DNA of 19,712 bases, taken from positions 1-19,712 of the forward strand of contig JAZOWO010000089.1 in assembly GCA_045659265.1 (NCBI GenBank), read 5' to 3'. The notes under the pieces were generated by a model. It ran no database searches and was not told where the DNA came from. It saw nothing but the letters and a program-made list of their open reading frames with translations. This DNA comes from UMGS1649 sp045659265 (GTDB lineage Bacteria; Bacillota; Clostridia; TANB77; CAG-465). Shown piece by piece: positions 1 to 8,222 of this stretch (positions are counted from its first letter, which is position 1; each line of letters begins with the position of its first letter). A program made the translations under genes and the position numbers.

Positions 1-1440
1 TTACTTAAAGGTGCTGCTTTGATTGGTGGTACTGCATTTAGCGCACAAGGATTATATAATTCATATAAGCTTGGTAGTAAATGGGACCAAATGGATGAGA
101 AAGAGAGACATAGTACAGTAGGAAAATCTATGGGTTTCGGTACTATTGGTGGAGCATTACTTGGTGGACTTATTGGTGGATTACCTGGAGCTGCAATTGG
201 TGCTGGTTTAGGTGCTGCAATTACTGGTGGTATTGATAGTGCTATTGCAGATTATAATGGAGATAGTGCAGTAGCTTCAATTACAGCTGGATTAGGTGGT
301 GCTGGTTTAGGTGCTGCCATAGGTACTGTTATAGGTGGACCTTTAGGTACTGCTGTTGGAGCTGCTATAGGTGGTGCGGTAGGTTTAGTAGCTGAAGATA
401 TCGGACATTATTTTGCGGCTGATGGTGGTGCATTTAGTAATCTTAAAATATCAACAGAAGATTTAAAATGGGCTACTGAGCAAGCAACAGTTGCAATTCA
501 AAATGAACACGCAGCTTTATATAATTTAAAATTGATTGAAGAACAAACAGGCATAAATGCAAAAGAATTATATGATGCAGTTCAAAGTGGAGCAATAAGT
601 TATGATAACCTAACATCATCTCAAATGTTAGCTGTTGATGCATACGCAGCTTACATCAAAGCATCTGAAGATGCTAAGATAGCTACAAAAACTTTGACAG
701 ACTATAAATTGGCTCAAGAATTCCAAAATGCTAAAACTACAGATAGTTATGGAACTTTAGTTCAAGCTATGATAAAAGCTAAAGATGATGGTATTTATAC
801 AGAACAAGAATTAACAGATAGATTGTCACAATTATATGCAGAACTAGATGATAATAGTCGTGAAGTATTCTTAAACTCTATACCAGAAAGCATGAGAGAA
901 GGTGTAAAAACTGGAGCTTATGATTATATGTCTGGTTGGGATAAATTTAAAGTTAATATGTCTAAAAAGTTTGATGAGTTTAAGACCAAAGCTACAGATG
1001 CATTTAGTAAAATTAAAAAGGCTGCTGCTGAAACTTGGGAAAGAGTTCAAAACTTATTAAGATTTAAAGGCTTTAAAACGAATGCGGAAATAAATGGAGA
1101 AGGTGAAGTATCTGTTGATGTTGAGAGTTATGATGTTGGTACAAACTATGTACCTAATGACCAATTAGCTCTTGTTCACAAAGGTGAAGCCATTGTTCCT
1201 GCTAAATATAATCAAGGAAGGGCTTATACACCAGGATATTCAGCTCAAGATAATTCTGGACTACAAAGTGTAATGCAAATGTTGGTTGATACAACTGACA
1301 GATTAAACTCAATATTAAATTCAGGAATACCTGTTACAGGAGAGTTCAGACAACGTGGAAGCGACTTGTACGCTACTGTTGAAAGAGCTAAAAGTAGTAG
1401 AGGTATCAATGGATTAAGTGACGTATCTTTTGCGAGATAA
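1..1440 (+). CDS. Tail tape measure protein, C-terminal part (5' partial)
   Basis: The frame is open from base 1, so the true start lies upstream; TTG at 19 is only the first possible start codon in view. Bases of roughly 130-400 encode a long Gly/Ala-rich hydrophobic stretch with repeated GGxxG and AAIG patterns, as in the membrane-active segments of siphophage tape measure proteins. An alpha-helical, charged region follows, then a lysine-rich stretch around base 950-1060. The C-terminus carries a GTNYVPNDQLALVHKGEAIV-like segment followed by PAKYNQGRA, typical of the end of tape measure proteins. Known family role: the protein sets tail length, fills the tail tube and leaves it during DNA injection. 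Position directly before tail-tip genes agrees. Function is fairly sure; total length cannot be known from this window. Confidence 0.85.
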   Translation, partial: LLKGAALIGGTAFSAQGLYNSYKLGSKWDQMDEKERHSTVGKSMGFGTIGGALLGGLIGGLPGAAIGAGLGAAITGGIDSAIADYNGDSAVASITAGLGGAGLGAAIGTVIGGPLGTAVGAAIGGAVGLVAEDIGHYFAADGGAFSNLKISTEDLKWATEQATVAIQNEHAALYNLKLIEEQTGINAKELYDAVQSGAISYDNLTSSQMLAVDAYAAYIKASEDAKIATKTLTDYKLAQEFQNAKTTDSYGTLVQAMIKAKDDGIYTEQELTDRLSQLYAELDDNSREVFLNSIPESMREGVKTGAYDYMSGWDKFKVNMSKKFDEFKTKATDAFSKIKKAAAETWERVQNLLRFKGFKTNAEINGEGEVSVDVESYDVGTNYVPNDQLALVHKGEAIVPAKYNQGRAYTPGYSAQDNSGLQSVMQMLVDTTDRLNSILNSGIPVTGEFRQRGSDLYATVERAKSSRGINGLSDVSFAR

Positions 1441-1443
1441 TTA

Positions 1444-1472
1444 TTCACATTTTTGCAATTATATAATATAAT
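1444..1472 (+). promoter_or_regulatory. Candidate sigma-A promoter between tape measure and tail-tip genes
   Basis: TTCACA (1444-1449) is followed after 17 bases by TATAAT (1467-1472); a second overlapping TATAAT sits at 1462-1467. This is one mismatch from the consensus -35 and a perfect -10. It lies in the 53-base gap, one of the few real gaps in the tail block, and would start transcription about 15-20 bases before the ATG at 1494. Such AT-rich matches can occur by chance, so this is a candidate only. Confidence 0.4.
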
Positions 1473-1493
1473 ATTAACGAAAGGAGAATTAAT

Positions 1494-1913
1494 ATGGCTT
1501 ACTTATTTTTATTTGATAACGAACCAATGCCAGAAGGACCAAGTAACGGTTATGGTAAGGCTCAAAACCCAGCAAGAGGTTACTTAGAGCAATCTGAGCA
1601 ACTTGTTAAAAGTACTAGAAATGCTAAAGGTGAGCTTGTTGCACAACCAATCGGTAAAAGAAGATTAGTCAAATTCGACAGTTTAAAATGGCCATATCTA
1701 TCTCGTGAGCAGGTGAAGTGGTTAAAACAAAAAGTGGCTAACTTCACCGTCAACGTCACATATTTCGATTCAGAAAAGGACGATGTCATAACAAGAAAAT
1801 TCTATTTTGGAGATATGTCAGCTGAACCTTGTGATTGGGATAGAAGTGGTAAAATAATGATACCTACTTACTATAAAGACGTAAAAGTTAATATTATTGA
1901 CTGTGGATTTTAG
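1494..1913 (+). CDS. Small tail structural protein (DUF6711-like)
   Basis: A 139-residue protein with an AAAGGAG site 8 bases before the ATG. Length, position between tape measure and tail-tip genes, and the pattern of an early R-G-Y/N-A-x-G region, then K-R-(K/R)-L, then a central W with a hydrophobic segment, then N-V-T-Y-F-D and a K-F-Y-F-G-D motif near residues 98-105, recall small tail proteins of Firmicutes siphophages annotated as DUF6711, which sit at the distal tail region. I infer a virion component that joins tail tube to tip. I see no enzymatic motif. The family match is from memory of the pattern; the structural role is supported mainly by position. Confidence 0.65.
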   Translation: MAYLFLFDNEPMPEGPSNGYGKAQNPARGYLEQSEQLVKSTRNAKGELVAQPIGKRRLVKFDSLKWPYLSREQVKWLKQKVANFTVNVTYFDSEKDDVITRKFYFGDMSAEPCDWDRSGKIMIPTYYKDVKVNIIDCGF

Positions 1914-1928
1914 GAAAGGAGATTTACT

Positions 1929-3791
1929 ATGGCAATATTTGAACAGAAATATTTAAACGTACCTACTAGAGGTGAGGGATACCTAGACATAATGATGTAT
2001 GTACCTGACGAATCTGTTGAAATAGCCAATGTTACATCTGAAGACCTATTATCATATTCTAATATTGATAGTCTAAAAAATATAAAAAGTTATACAAACA
2101 CAACTATTGCTACATTAGAAGAGAATATGTGGTTGCTTGATGGAGCTTTCATAAACCCTACATCAGGTAGAAGATATGATGGTTACATCAGCAACTCAGT
2201 CTCTGACGCAGAAGGTAATTTTGAAGTTAATCCAACTATAAATTTGGAATTGGCTAAAATATCTAGAGTTGAGTATTTTTCAATAATACTTAATCCTGCG
2301 GTAAGAAGCAGTTACCCTAAAGAAGTTAAAATAGTTTTGTTTGATTCAGAAAATCAAGAGGTAGGGAGTTTTTCAAAAGATATATCTGAAGAAAAGTCTC
2401 TACCTAATTTAGTATATGAGATAGGAATGGATGACATAGCTAAAATTAATATTGAGTTTATTGGTACACAATATCCAAACAGGAGAGTTAGAGTATCTAC
2501 TGTAATGTTTGGTAAAGTATTAACAATAAATCAAGATGATATACTTAATAGTGAATATGTAGATAAGTGTAGTTATGTTGCGGATAGCATACCTACGAGA
2601 ACATTTACATTCACACTAGCTAACTATGATAAAAAATATAATATAGATAATCCAGATAACACATACCTAAATCTAAATAATGATACTAGAATATTAATTA
2701 GAAATGGATATAATGTTTCTGGATACACAACAGATGCAGATGGTAATGGAATAATAAATAATCCAGTAGGATTAAAAGATATTGTGTGGGATGACTGGAA
2801 AGAATTGAGATTGCTAAATGTAAGTACAAGTAGTGATGAAACGTGTACATTCGAGTGTGGTTCAATATTAGATATGTTAACAGATACCTACACAAAAGAA
2901 AGATTTAGTAATGATAGAAGTGTAAGAATGATAATTAACAGTTTGTTGGATTCTGTTGGATTAGCTACTGACATAGTTGAATATAGCTATGATGATTTAG
3001 GTAAGAATTATGGAGACGACTACTATATAAACACAATTATTACAGAGCTACCTATTAGAGAAATAATTCAATTGTTGGCATTCAGTGTTGGTGCCACATT
3101 ATTAATACAAGATGACGGAACTATTAAATTTGCAAATCTGAACTTAAATAATCCCGCATCATTCACACATCATCATTCACTATCTTACAGTGACTTCGCT
3201 ACTGTTCCTGCTGCGGAACAATTGAAATACACATCAGATATATCAATACCTAAATATAATTCGACTATAGAAACTGATGAAAGTGTAATTCAAACATCTA
3301 CTGTAACAGCTTATGAAACAGAGATAAGTTACAGTCCGTGTGTTCCAACTGGAGCTAGGGTATCAGAAGAAGATACTACTGGAGCTAGTGTTCAATCATC
3401 TGATTTATATGCTTCTAGAGGATTCTTAATTATGAACTTACCTGAACAAGGAGAAGTTAAAGTTGAAATAGTTGGACACAAAATTAATACGCACACAACA
3501 CAAGAAAGAACTGTAACCAAAGATACATTAATAATAGATACAAAATTTATAAAAAATGACCCAAGAGATGCTAACGGAAAAGAGATAATAAAATCTAAGT
3601 ACGCTAACTGGTATAGTAAAAAGTTTAAATACGTAATGGATACCAGAGGAGAACCATTAATAGATGCTGGAGATTATGCAGAAATACAAACACCATTTAG
3701 TGAAACTAGAGGTGCTTACGTATTAGAAAATAGACTTATCTATGATGGAGCGTGGTCAGGAAGTATGGAGGTGATTACAATTGACAGTTGA
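1929..3791 (+). CDS. Tail-tip / hub-like structural protein
   Basis: A 620-residue protein with an AAAGGAG site before ATG 1929. It follows the small tail protein and overlaps the fibre gene by 11 bases. Residues about 30-210 form a beta-rich segment with alternating hydrophobics that could be a carbohydrate-binding-like (discoidin-type) insertion; this is a guess from pattern. The middle part (about 215-420) reads as a tail hub: YxDxxxxIPTRTFTFTLANYD and an N-x-N-N-D pattern, then I-R-E-I-I-Q-L-L-A-F-S-V-G-A, common in tail-associated hub proteins. The last 50 residues include an A-G-D-Y-A-E-I-x-T segment seen at the end of such proteins. I see no lysozyme or peptidase domain. Role inferred: central hub or tail-associated protein carrying the fibre encoded next. 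Confidence 0.7.
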   Translation: MAIFEQKYLNVPTRGEGYLDIMMYVPDESVEIANVTSEDLLSYSNIDSLKNIKSYTNTTIATLEENMWLLDGAFINPTSGRRYDGYISNSVSDAEGNFEVNPTINLELAKISRVEYFSIILNPAVRSSYPKEVKIVLFDSENQEVGSFSKDISEEKSLPNLVYEIGMDDIAKINIEFIGTQYPNRRVRVSTVMFGKVLTINQDDILNSEYVDKCSYVADSIPTRTFTFTLANYDKKYNIDNPDNTYLNLNNDTRILIRNGYNVSGYTTDADGNGIINNPVGLKDIVWDDWKELRLLNVSTSSDETCTFECGSILDMLTDTYTKERFSNDRSVRMIINSLLDSVGLATDIVEYSYDDLGKNYGDDYYINTIITELPIREIIQLLAFSVGATLLIQDDGTIKFANLNLNNPASFTHHHSLSYSDFATVPAAEQLKYTSDISIPKYNSTIETDESVIQTSTVTAYETEISYSPCVPTGARVSEEDTTGASVQSSDLYASRGFLIMNLPEQGEVKVEIVGHKINTHTTQERTVTKDTLIIDTKFIKNDPRDANGKEIIKSKYANWYSKKFKYVMDTRGEPLIDAGDYAEIQTPFSETRGAYVLENRLIYDGAWSGSMEVITIDS

Positions 3792-6700
3792 TTGGATAGA
3801 AGCAATTTACGATAGAACCAACATAGATGTTCTAGAGGTTGAGAGTAATCCCTCACTAGAAAATGCAGTTGGTTGTTATAACGCTAGTGACTTGAATCGT
3901 ATTGAGAATAACACGAGATACGTTATGGAGAGTATGTTAGAAAAAGAAATAATACATGCTGCTCCATCTCTAGCAATAAAAACTAATTGGATAAATACAG
4001 AGATACCTACAAGAGAAGATATGGATAGAATCATAGGTAACGTAATGAAACTAATGGAGCTATCTAATCCAATAATATTTGAGGATTTAAAAGTTATATA
4101 TTCTGGAACTCAAATGAACTTTATATTAGCTAACTCAATAGAATATAACTTGGAGTTAATGAAGAATCAACCAGAATTACCAGTTCAACGTTGGTTGTTA
4201 ACTGTTGAAAATGGAATCATAGTTGAATATGAATCTAGTAGTGCAGAGTTAGCAGAAGATGAAGTTGTACATATAGAAGGTATCCCTTATGGAGAATATG
4301 CAGAATATATGACATTCCTTCATTGGTCAGGTAATGCAGATGACTTACAATACGTAGGAGAAACAAGTAAACAGAACACAACTTTCACTATGGTATATCA
4401 CGACAGTGATAGCTATTCTGTAAAACTTACCGCAAATTTCGTAACACGTATCCCTAGAAAGTTAACACTTAATGGTGGTGTGATTGTCGAAACCGAATCT
4501 AGTACAGGTACGTATTATGCTGGAGATGAGATTCTAATTAGAGCTAACTTAGCTGCTGACGGTAAAAGATTTTATGAGTGGCAAGGTACAGAGGCTGCAC
4601 TAGAGAACATAACTGGTGGTACAGAGCCATCTACATCTTGGTTAACAATGCCTGATTGTGACGTAAACCTAACATCTTTCTACATAAATGCAGGTAAGCA
4701 TGCAGTATATATAGATAACAAACTATATGATTGGTATGATTACAAAGAATACGTATTCTTATATCCAGAATCACGTGGTGATAAGTGGTCATTTGCATAT
4801 TGGAGTGGAGATACAGGTTACTTAGAAGACGTAACTTCAAGTTCATTTGAGATGCCAGACGTAAATGTATATTTTTATTCTAACTGGACATATAATTACT
4901 CATATAACACCGTAACTATGATAGGTGGTAAGATAAATGGATTGACAAAAGGTGAAAACTTACGTGAAGGTAGTGGTCAAACAATAGTGGCTGACACAGC
5001 ACCAGAAGGATACGTATTTGATAAATGGGTGATTGAAGGTGTTGGTGGATTTAATCCTGTAGAAGACATAGAGAAAGCTACAAGTACATTCTATGTTGGA
5101 GATGGTAACGCAATACTTACTGCAACCTACGTTAAAGCTCACATCGTAACCATTGAAAACGCTGGAAACACAGGAGAAACAACCAGTGTGTTAGTTGGAG
5201 AAGGTAAAAAATATATCATAGATTCTACTGAAGTACTAGCTGATTATATGTTTGATTATTGGAATAAAGATGATGCTTTATTCAACTCATATCATCGTGT
5301 TGAAAATATAGTCATGGGTACAGAAGATGTTAGATATACTGCGGTATATAGAAATAGAAATTATTATACTTTAACCGTTGTTAGTGGTTCTGGTAGTGGA
5401 ACATATAAAGAAAGACAAGATGTAACTATTACAGCAAACACACCAGGAGCATTAGAAGCATTTAACAGTTGGTCAGGTAACTATTATCGTATAAATAATA
5501 AATATGCGACGTCTACCACAATCACAATGCCTAGCGAAGATTGTACTGTAACTGCGATGTATGACGGCAGAATATATCATAATGTAACAGTTAATAATGG
5601 TAGTGGAACAGGAACTTATTATGAAGGTCAAACAGTAACTTGTAGAGGAGACCAAGCACCTGATAGTTGGGAATTTTCACACTGGTTAGAAGGAGAAACA
5701 ATAGTAAGTTACGCAAATCCATACCGATTTGAGATGGGTACATCTGATAGAGAGTTAACTGCTGTATATAAGGAGATACCTTACTTCACATTAACGGTTA
5801 TAAATGGTACTGGTTCTGGTACATTTATTAGAAACTCACAACCTAGAATAGCTATGGACCCAGCTCCAGAAGGATACCAATTCCTTATTTGGGAAGTATT
5901 AGAAGGTGATAGTAATGACGTGTACCAACCTCAATCTGAAAATACTTATATTAGAAACTTAGTACATAACGTTACTGTAAAAGCTACTTACCACATACCA
6001 AATACAGAAATAAAATATACGCTTACTGTAAAAGGTAAAGATGGTCAAGTAACAACTTACAACTATCCAGCTGGAGAAGAAGTTAATCTCTATGCTGATG
6101 CACCAGATGATGGATACTATTTCTACAAATGGACTGGAGACAATAGATACCTATACGATAAATACGCCGAAAAGACTGTACTTATTATGCCAGCACAAGA
6201 TATAGAACTTGAGATGGAATATAGAGAAGAAGGTTATGTAACAAAATACCACGTATATATCGAAGGTGGACAGGTACGTACTGAATATAACGAGGAAACA
6301 GGCGAAGAGCGTTGGGACATACAAGGCGAGTTCGAAGAACGTGAGGTAGTACCAATTAGGGCTACCAACATAGATGCTGGATGGGAATTCACTGGATGGG
6401 TAGGTACAGATGACACTGGTAAATCAATCACAACTGTTGCAGACATACTTGATGATACAACAACTGTTACAGTAGAAGATTTTGACATAGAGCTTAGTGC
6501 TGGAATAGCTAAAAAAGATGAACACGTATTAACAGTATATGATGGTGAGACATCTGGTTCATATTATGAAGGATATGGAGTAGCAATATACTTTAAACTT
6601 AAAGATACTGAAACTACAAAATATGAATTTAATAGATGGTCTGGTGATGATATAGCATATTTAAAACTTATTGATGGTGGTTCATTTGATATATTTAAGT

Positions 6701-7212
6701 CTGGTTCTACATCAGATGATGCACAAATAATTAGTATGCCAAACAGAAACATCACAATAAGAGCGCTTTATGATACATACCACAGATTAAAACTTAGCAA
6801 CGGTACAATTGGAGATACTGGATTAACAGAAGAATTCTATAAGCAAGACGAACAAATATTAATACACGCAGATGAAATAGAAGGACTTACTTTCTCACAT
6901 TGGTCTGGTGATACGAAATATTTAAGTAATAGAAGAATACCTAATCCAATAGTCACAATGCCAGCTGGTTCAATAAACCTAAAAGCAGAGTATGTAAATA
7001 AAAATAATAGAAACGATATTGCTTGCGTAGATACATATTTATATGATATAACTAATGTAACAACAGATGAAGTGACAGTTGTATCTGGAGACTTAATTAT
7101 CGGAGCTTTAGTCTTAGATAATGTTGGTCACCACTACGTAGTAACTAATATAGAAGGAGATACATTGACTATCTTCAGATTAACCCAAAAAGGAGGTACA
7201 ACAAATGGCTAA
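3781..7212 (+). CDS. Repeat-rich tail fibre / adhesin with about 12 InlB-B-like repeats
   Basis: An 1143-residue protein with a TTG start; the perfect GGAGGTGAT site ending 4-5 bases upstream decides it, and translation overlaps the previous gene by 11 bases. Residues 1-135 form a head domain with NASDLNRIENN (34-44) and PTREDMDRI (76-84), a pattern common in clostridial phage tail proteins and probably the virion-attachment part. Residues about 137-1071 hold about twelve copies of a 65-90 residue unit: L-T-V-x-x-G-x-G-x-G-x-Y, then a W-S-G-(D/N)-like turn, then a (T/I)-M-P-x-x-(D/N) strand ending in TAxY. This matches divergent InlB B-repeats (bacterial surface stalk domains). Residues 1080-1139 form a separate C-terminal module. 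Role inferred: extended fibre that positions a receptor-binding end. No peptidase or hydrolase motif seen. Confidence 0.8.
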   Translation: MTVDWIEAIYDRTNIDVLEVESNPSLENAVGCYNASDLNRIENNTRYVMESMLEKEIIHAAPSLAIKTNWINTEIPTREDMDRIIGNVMKLMELSNPIIFEDLKVIYSGTQMNFILANSIEYNLELMKNQPELPVQRWLLTVENGIIVEYESSSAELAEDEVVHIEGIPYGEYAEYMTFLHWSGNADDLQYVGETSKQNTTFTMVYHDSDSYSVKLTANFVTRIPRKLTLNGGVIVETESSTGTYYAGDEILIRANLAADGKRFYEWQGTEAALENITGGTEPSTSWLTMPDCDVNLTSFYINAGKHAVYIDNKLYDWYDYKEYVFLYPESRGDKWSFAYWSGDTGYLEDVTSSSFEMPDVNVYFYSNWTYNYSYNTVTMIGGKINGLTKGENLREGSGQTIVADTAPEGYVFDKWVIEGVGGFNPVEDIEKATSTFYVGDGNAILTATYVKAHIVTIENAGNTGETTSVLVGEGKKYIIDSTEVLADYMFDYWNKDDALFNSYHRVENIVMGTEDVRYTAVYRNRNYYTLTVVSGSGSGTYKERQDVTITANTPGALEAFNSWSGNYYRINNKYATSTTITMPSEDCTVTAMYDGRIYHNVTVNNGSGTGTYYEGQTVTCRGDQAPDSWEFSHWLEGETIVSYANPYRFEMGTSDRELTAVYKEIPYFTLTVINGTGSGTFIRNSQPRIAMDPAPEGYQFLIWEVLEGDSNDVYQPQSENTYIRNLVHNVTVKATYHIPNTEIKYTLTVKGKDGQVTTYNYPAGEEVNLYADAPDDGYYFYKWTGDNRYLYDKYAEKTVLIMPAQDIELEMEYREEGYVTKYHVYIEGGQVRTEYNEETGEERWDIQGEFEEREVVPIRATNIDAGWEFTGWVGTDDTGKSITTVADILDDTTTVTVEDFDIELSAGIAKKDEHVLTVYDGETSGSYYEGYGVAIYFKLKDTETTKYEFNRWSGDDIAYLKLIDGGSFDIFKSGSTSDDAQIISMPNRNITIRALYDTYHRLKLSNGTIGDTGLTEEFYKQDEQILIHADEIEGLTFSHWSGDTKYLSNRRIPNPIVTMPAGSINLKAEYVNKNNRNDIACVDTYLYDITNVTTDEVTVVSGDLIIGALVLDNVGHHYVVTNIEGDTLTIFRLTQKGGTTNG
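4189..6993 (+). repeat. About twelve tandem InlB-B-like protein repeats
   Basis: Approximate residue limits within the fibre protein: 137-224, 227-302, 307-370, 376-450, 454-523, 528-594, 599-663, 668-737, 746-814, 823-909, 915-998 and 1000-1071. The best marks are the turn W-S-G-(D/N), for example residues 182-185, 341-344, 564-567, 953-956 and 1041-1044, and the closing A-x-Y. The DNA of the copies has diverged, so this is an old protein-level repeat, not a recent DNA expansion. Copies 6 and 7 are the closest to each other (both carry a G-S-G-(S/T)-G-T-Y motif). Confidence 0.75.
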
Positions 7213-7471
7213 TAATATTGGAGTAACATCTCAAAAATTACCAAGAGTAATTGGTGAAACAATGGAATTTGATACTACATCTGAGTTAGAGTCCATAACA
7301 CTCATAACAGGAGAAATGGATTTGGGTTGTATGGTTTTCGATGAAGATGGTACAATAGGTGTGTGTACAGGTTTCACTAGAGATGAAGAACAAAACCCCA
7401 TCTATACGATAGAGACTAAGTCTTTGAATACTGAAATAGATATTCAAAACATTCTTAATCAAAGTTATTAG
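7205..7471 (+). CDS. Small tail-associated protein of unknown function
   Basis: An 88-residue protein. ATG 7205 overlaps the fibre stop by 8 bases and follows AAAAGGAGG with 8-base spacing. Residues 31-74 (ITLITGEMDLGCMVFDEDGT followed by a beta-rich stretch) resemble the C-terminal 40 residues of the preceding fibre protein: both share a T-(V/L)-(V/I)-(S/T)-G-(D/E), then G-x-x-V-x-D, then a G and a V-x-T core. I infer a small beta domain related to the fibre end, possibly a fibre-tip partner or chaperone. No catalytic motif is visible. The gene is sure; the function is not known. Confidence 0.7.
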   Translation: MANNIGVTSQKLPRVIGETMEFDTTSELESITLITGEMDLGCMVFDEDGTIGVCTGFTRDEEQNPIYTIETKSLNTEIDIQNILNQSY

Positions 7472-7509
7472 GTGGGGGTATCCCCCTCACCAATAATAAA
7501 GTTTATTGG
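7471..7509 (+). promoter_or_regulatory. Two overlapping RNA hairpins directly before the holin ribosome binding site
   Basis: Hairpin 1 (7471-7491): GGTG pairs with CACC and GGGG with CCCC, with one bulged T and a 4-base loop; it is very GC-rich for this genome. Hairpin 2 (7490-7509): CCAATAA pairs with TTATTGG around a 6-base loop. They share CC at 7490-7491, so both cannot form fully at once. Hairpin 2 ends 1 base before the AAGGAGGG site of the holin. No T-run follows, so this is not a classic terminator; mRNA processing, stability or holin translation control are possible. Confidence 0.55.
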
Positions 7510-7523
7510 AAAGGAGGGTGCAG

Positions 7524-7952
7524 GTGAAAATGGAAGAGATTTTGATGAGTGTAAATTTTTCTAACTTGGGTTGGGAAATAGCATTACCTCTAATATTAAT
7601 TGTTGCAGATATATTAACAGGATTAATCCAATCATTAATTAACGGTGACTTTAATAGCTCTGTGATGAGACGTGGATTATATCATAAAGCATTAGAGATA
7701 CTTGTTATTGCCTTAGGCTTTATGTTTCAATTTGCTTTTAATGCTCCATCAATTTCATGGGGTGTAGTAATATACATAGTAGTCATGGAAATTGGAAGCA
7801 TATTAGAAAATCTAAAGAAAGCAGGTTTAGATTTAGGACCATTAGGTAAGATTCTAAAATTAGCAGATAGAGATACATTTCAAAAAATTGTAGATGATAT
7901 TTCTCACGACATTTTAGATGGAGAAAATTCACAAGAAAATTCGAAAAAATAA
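7524..7952 (+). CDS. Phage holin (toxin-secretion / phage holin 4 type)
   Basis: A 142-residue membrane protein when started at GTG 7524, which is 6 bases after GGAGG (7513-7517); ATG 7530 is the other option. A TTG at 7506 would lie inside a hairpin and upstream of the ribosome site, so I reject it. Three hydrophobic segments are visible, about residues 18-36, 56-73 and 80-97. The motif ADILTG (residues 28-33) in the first segment and a later S-x-x-M-R-x-G-L-x-x-K (46-55) are typical of the holin family that includes TcdE-like proteins. The tail is charged and hydrophilic. Known role: pores the cytoplasmic membrane at the end of infection. It is the last gene of the tail block; no endolysin follows in this window. 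Confidence 0.85.
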   Translation: MKMEEILMSVNFSNLGWEIALPLILIVADILTGLIQSLINGDFNSSVMRRGLYHKALEILVIALGFMFQFAFNAPSISWGVVIYIVVMEIGSILENLKKAGLDLGPLGKILKLADRDTFQKIVDDISHDILDGENSQENSKK

Positions 7953-7981
7953 TTTACAAAAGTGTAATTTAGATATATAAT
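7953..7981 (+). promoter_or_regulatory. Sigma-A promoter directly after the holin stop
   Basis: TTTACA (7953-7958), 17-base spacer, perfect TATAAT (7976-7981). The -35 begins at the base after the holin stop codon. The -10 lies inside a palindrome, AGATAT-ATA-ATATCT (7971-7985), which may be an operator. Predicted start is near 7988, 80 bases before a strong terminator. Confidence 0.6.
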
Positions 7982-7987
7982 ATCTAA

Positions 7988-8067
7988 GGGACAAATCATA
8001 GTTTTATTTTTGTAGTAAAAATAGGCTGAAAGTAGTTCAATTTGATAAAAATTGGGCTACTTTTTTT
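7988..8067 (+). ncRNA. Predicted 80-nt small RNA or terminated leader
   Basis: The stretch is bounded by the promoter at 7953-7981 and the terminator ending at 8067. It holds no ribosome binding site with a usable reading frame. After 13-15 unpaired bases a first hairpin forms: TATTTTT (8005-8011) with AAAAATA (8017-8023), extended by two U-G pairs, loop GTAGT. After a short CTGA link the terminator stem follows. Either an independent small RNA, or a leader whose terminator must be read through to reach early genes. Its existence rests on promoter-terminator pairing only. Confidence 0.45.
8029..8067 (+). terminator. Strong rho-independent terminator
   Basis: The stem AAAGTAGTTCAATTT (8029-8043) pairs fully with AAATTGGGCTACTTT (8049-8063), counting two U-G wobbles, around the loop GATAA (8044-8048). 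The T-run 8061-8067 follows, partly within the stem, and further T-rich sequence lies after it. It ends the tail/lysis transcript as well as any transcript from the promoter at 7953. Confidence 0.85.
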
Positions 8068-8222
8068 GTATTTTTCGTATTTCGCACGAGAATCGATTTT
8101 AAGCGATTTGACCCCATAATAATATAACTTCATTACTCAAAAATTTAAAAGGCTTAAAACTGATTTTAGAATGTCACTTTTTTAGCGTTCCTGATAAAAT
8201 TTAATTATTTTTCAAAAAAGTG
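8068..8222. other. Non-coding control region between late and early blocks
   Basis: No gene is visible on either strand. It holds AATCG/CGATT arms around an 8-base centre near 8091-8108, and a longer inverted repeat CACTTTTTT (8175-8183) / AAAAAAGTG (8214-8222) with a 30-base loop whose right arm touches the -35 box of the next promoter. Such AT-rich repeats may be operator or chance. With 7953-8067 it makes the largest gap between protein genes (324 bases). Confidence 0.4.

Noticed and set aside
4631..6755. Several antisense open frames of 60-84 codons inside the fibre gene
   Set aside because: They lie on the opposite strand of a strongly coding gene, lack ribosome sites and show no family pattern; they reflect base composition.
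7506..7952. TTG at 7506 as holin start
   Set aside because: It is inside a stable hairpin and upstream of the ribosome site, while GTG 7524 and ATG 7530 follow the AAGGAGGG site.
8108..8140. TTGACC near 8108 with AT-rich sequence behind as a promoter
   Set aside because: No -10-like hexamer at 16-18 base spacing; the clear promoter is at 8223-8251.
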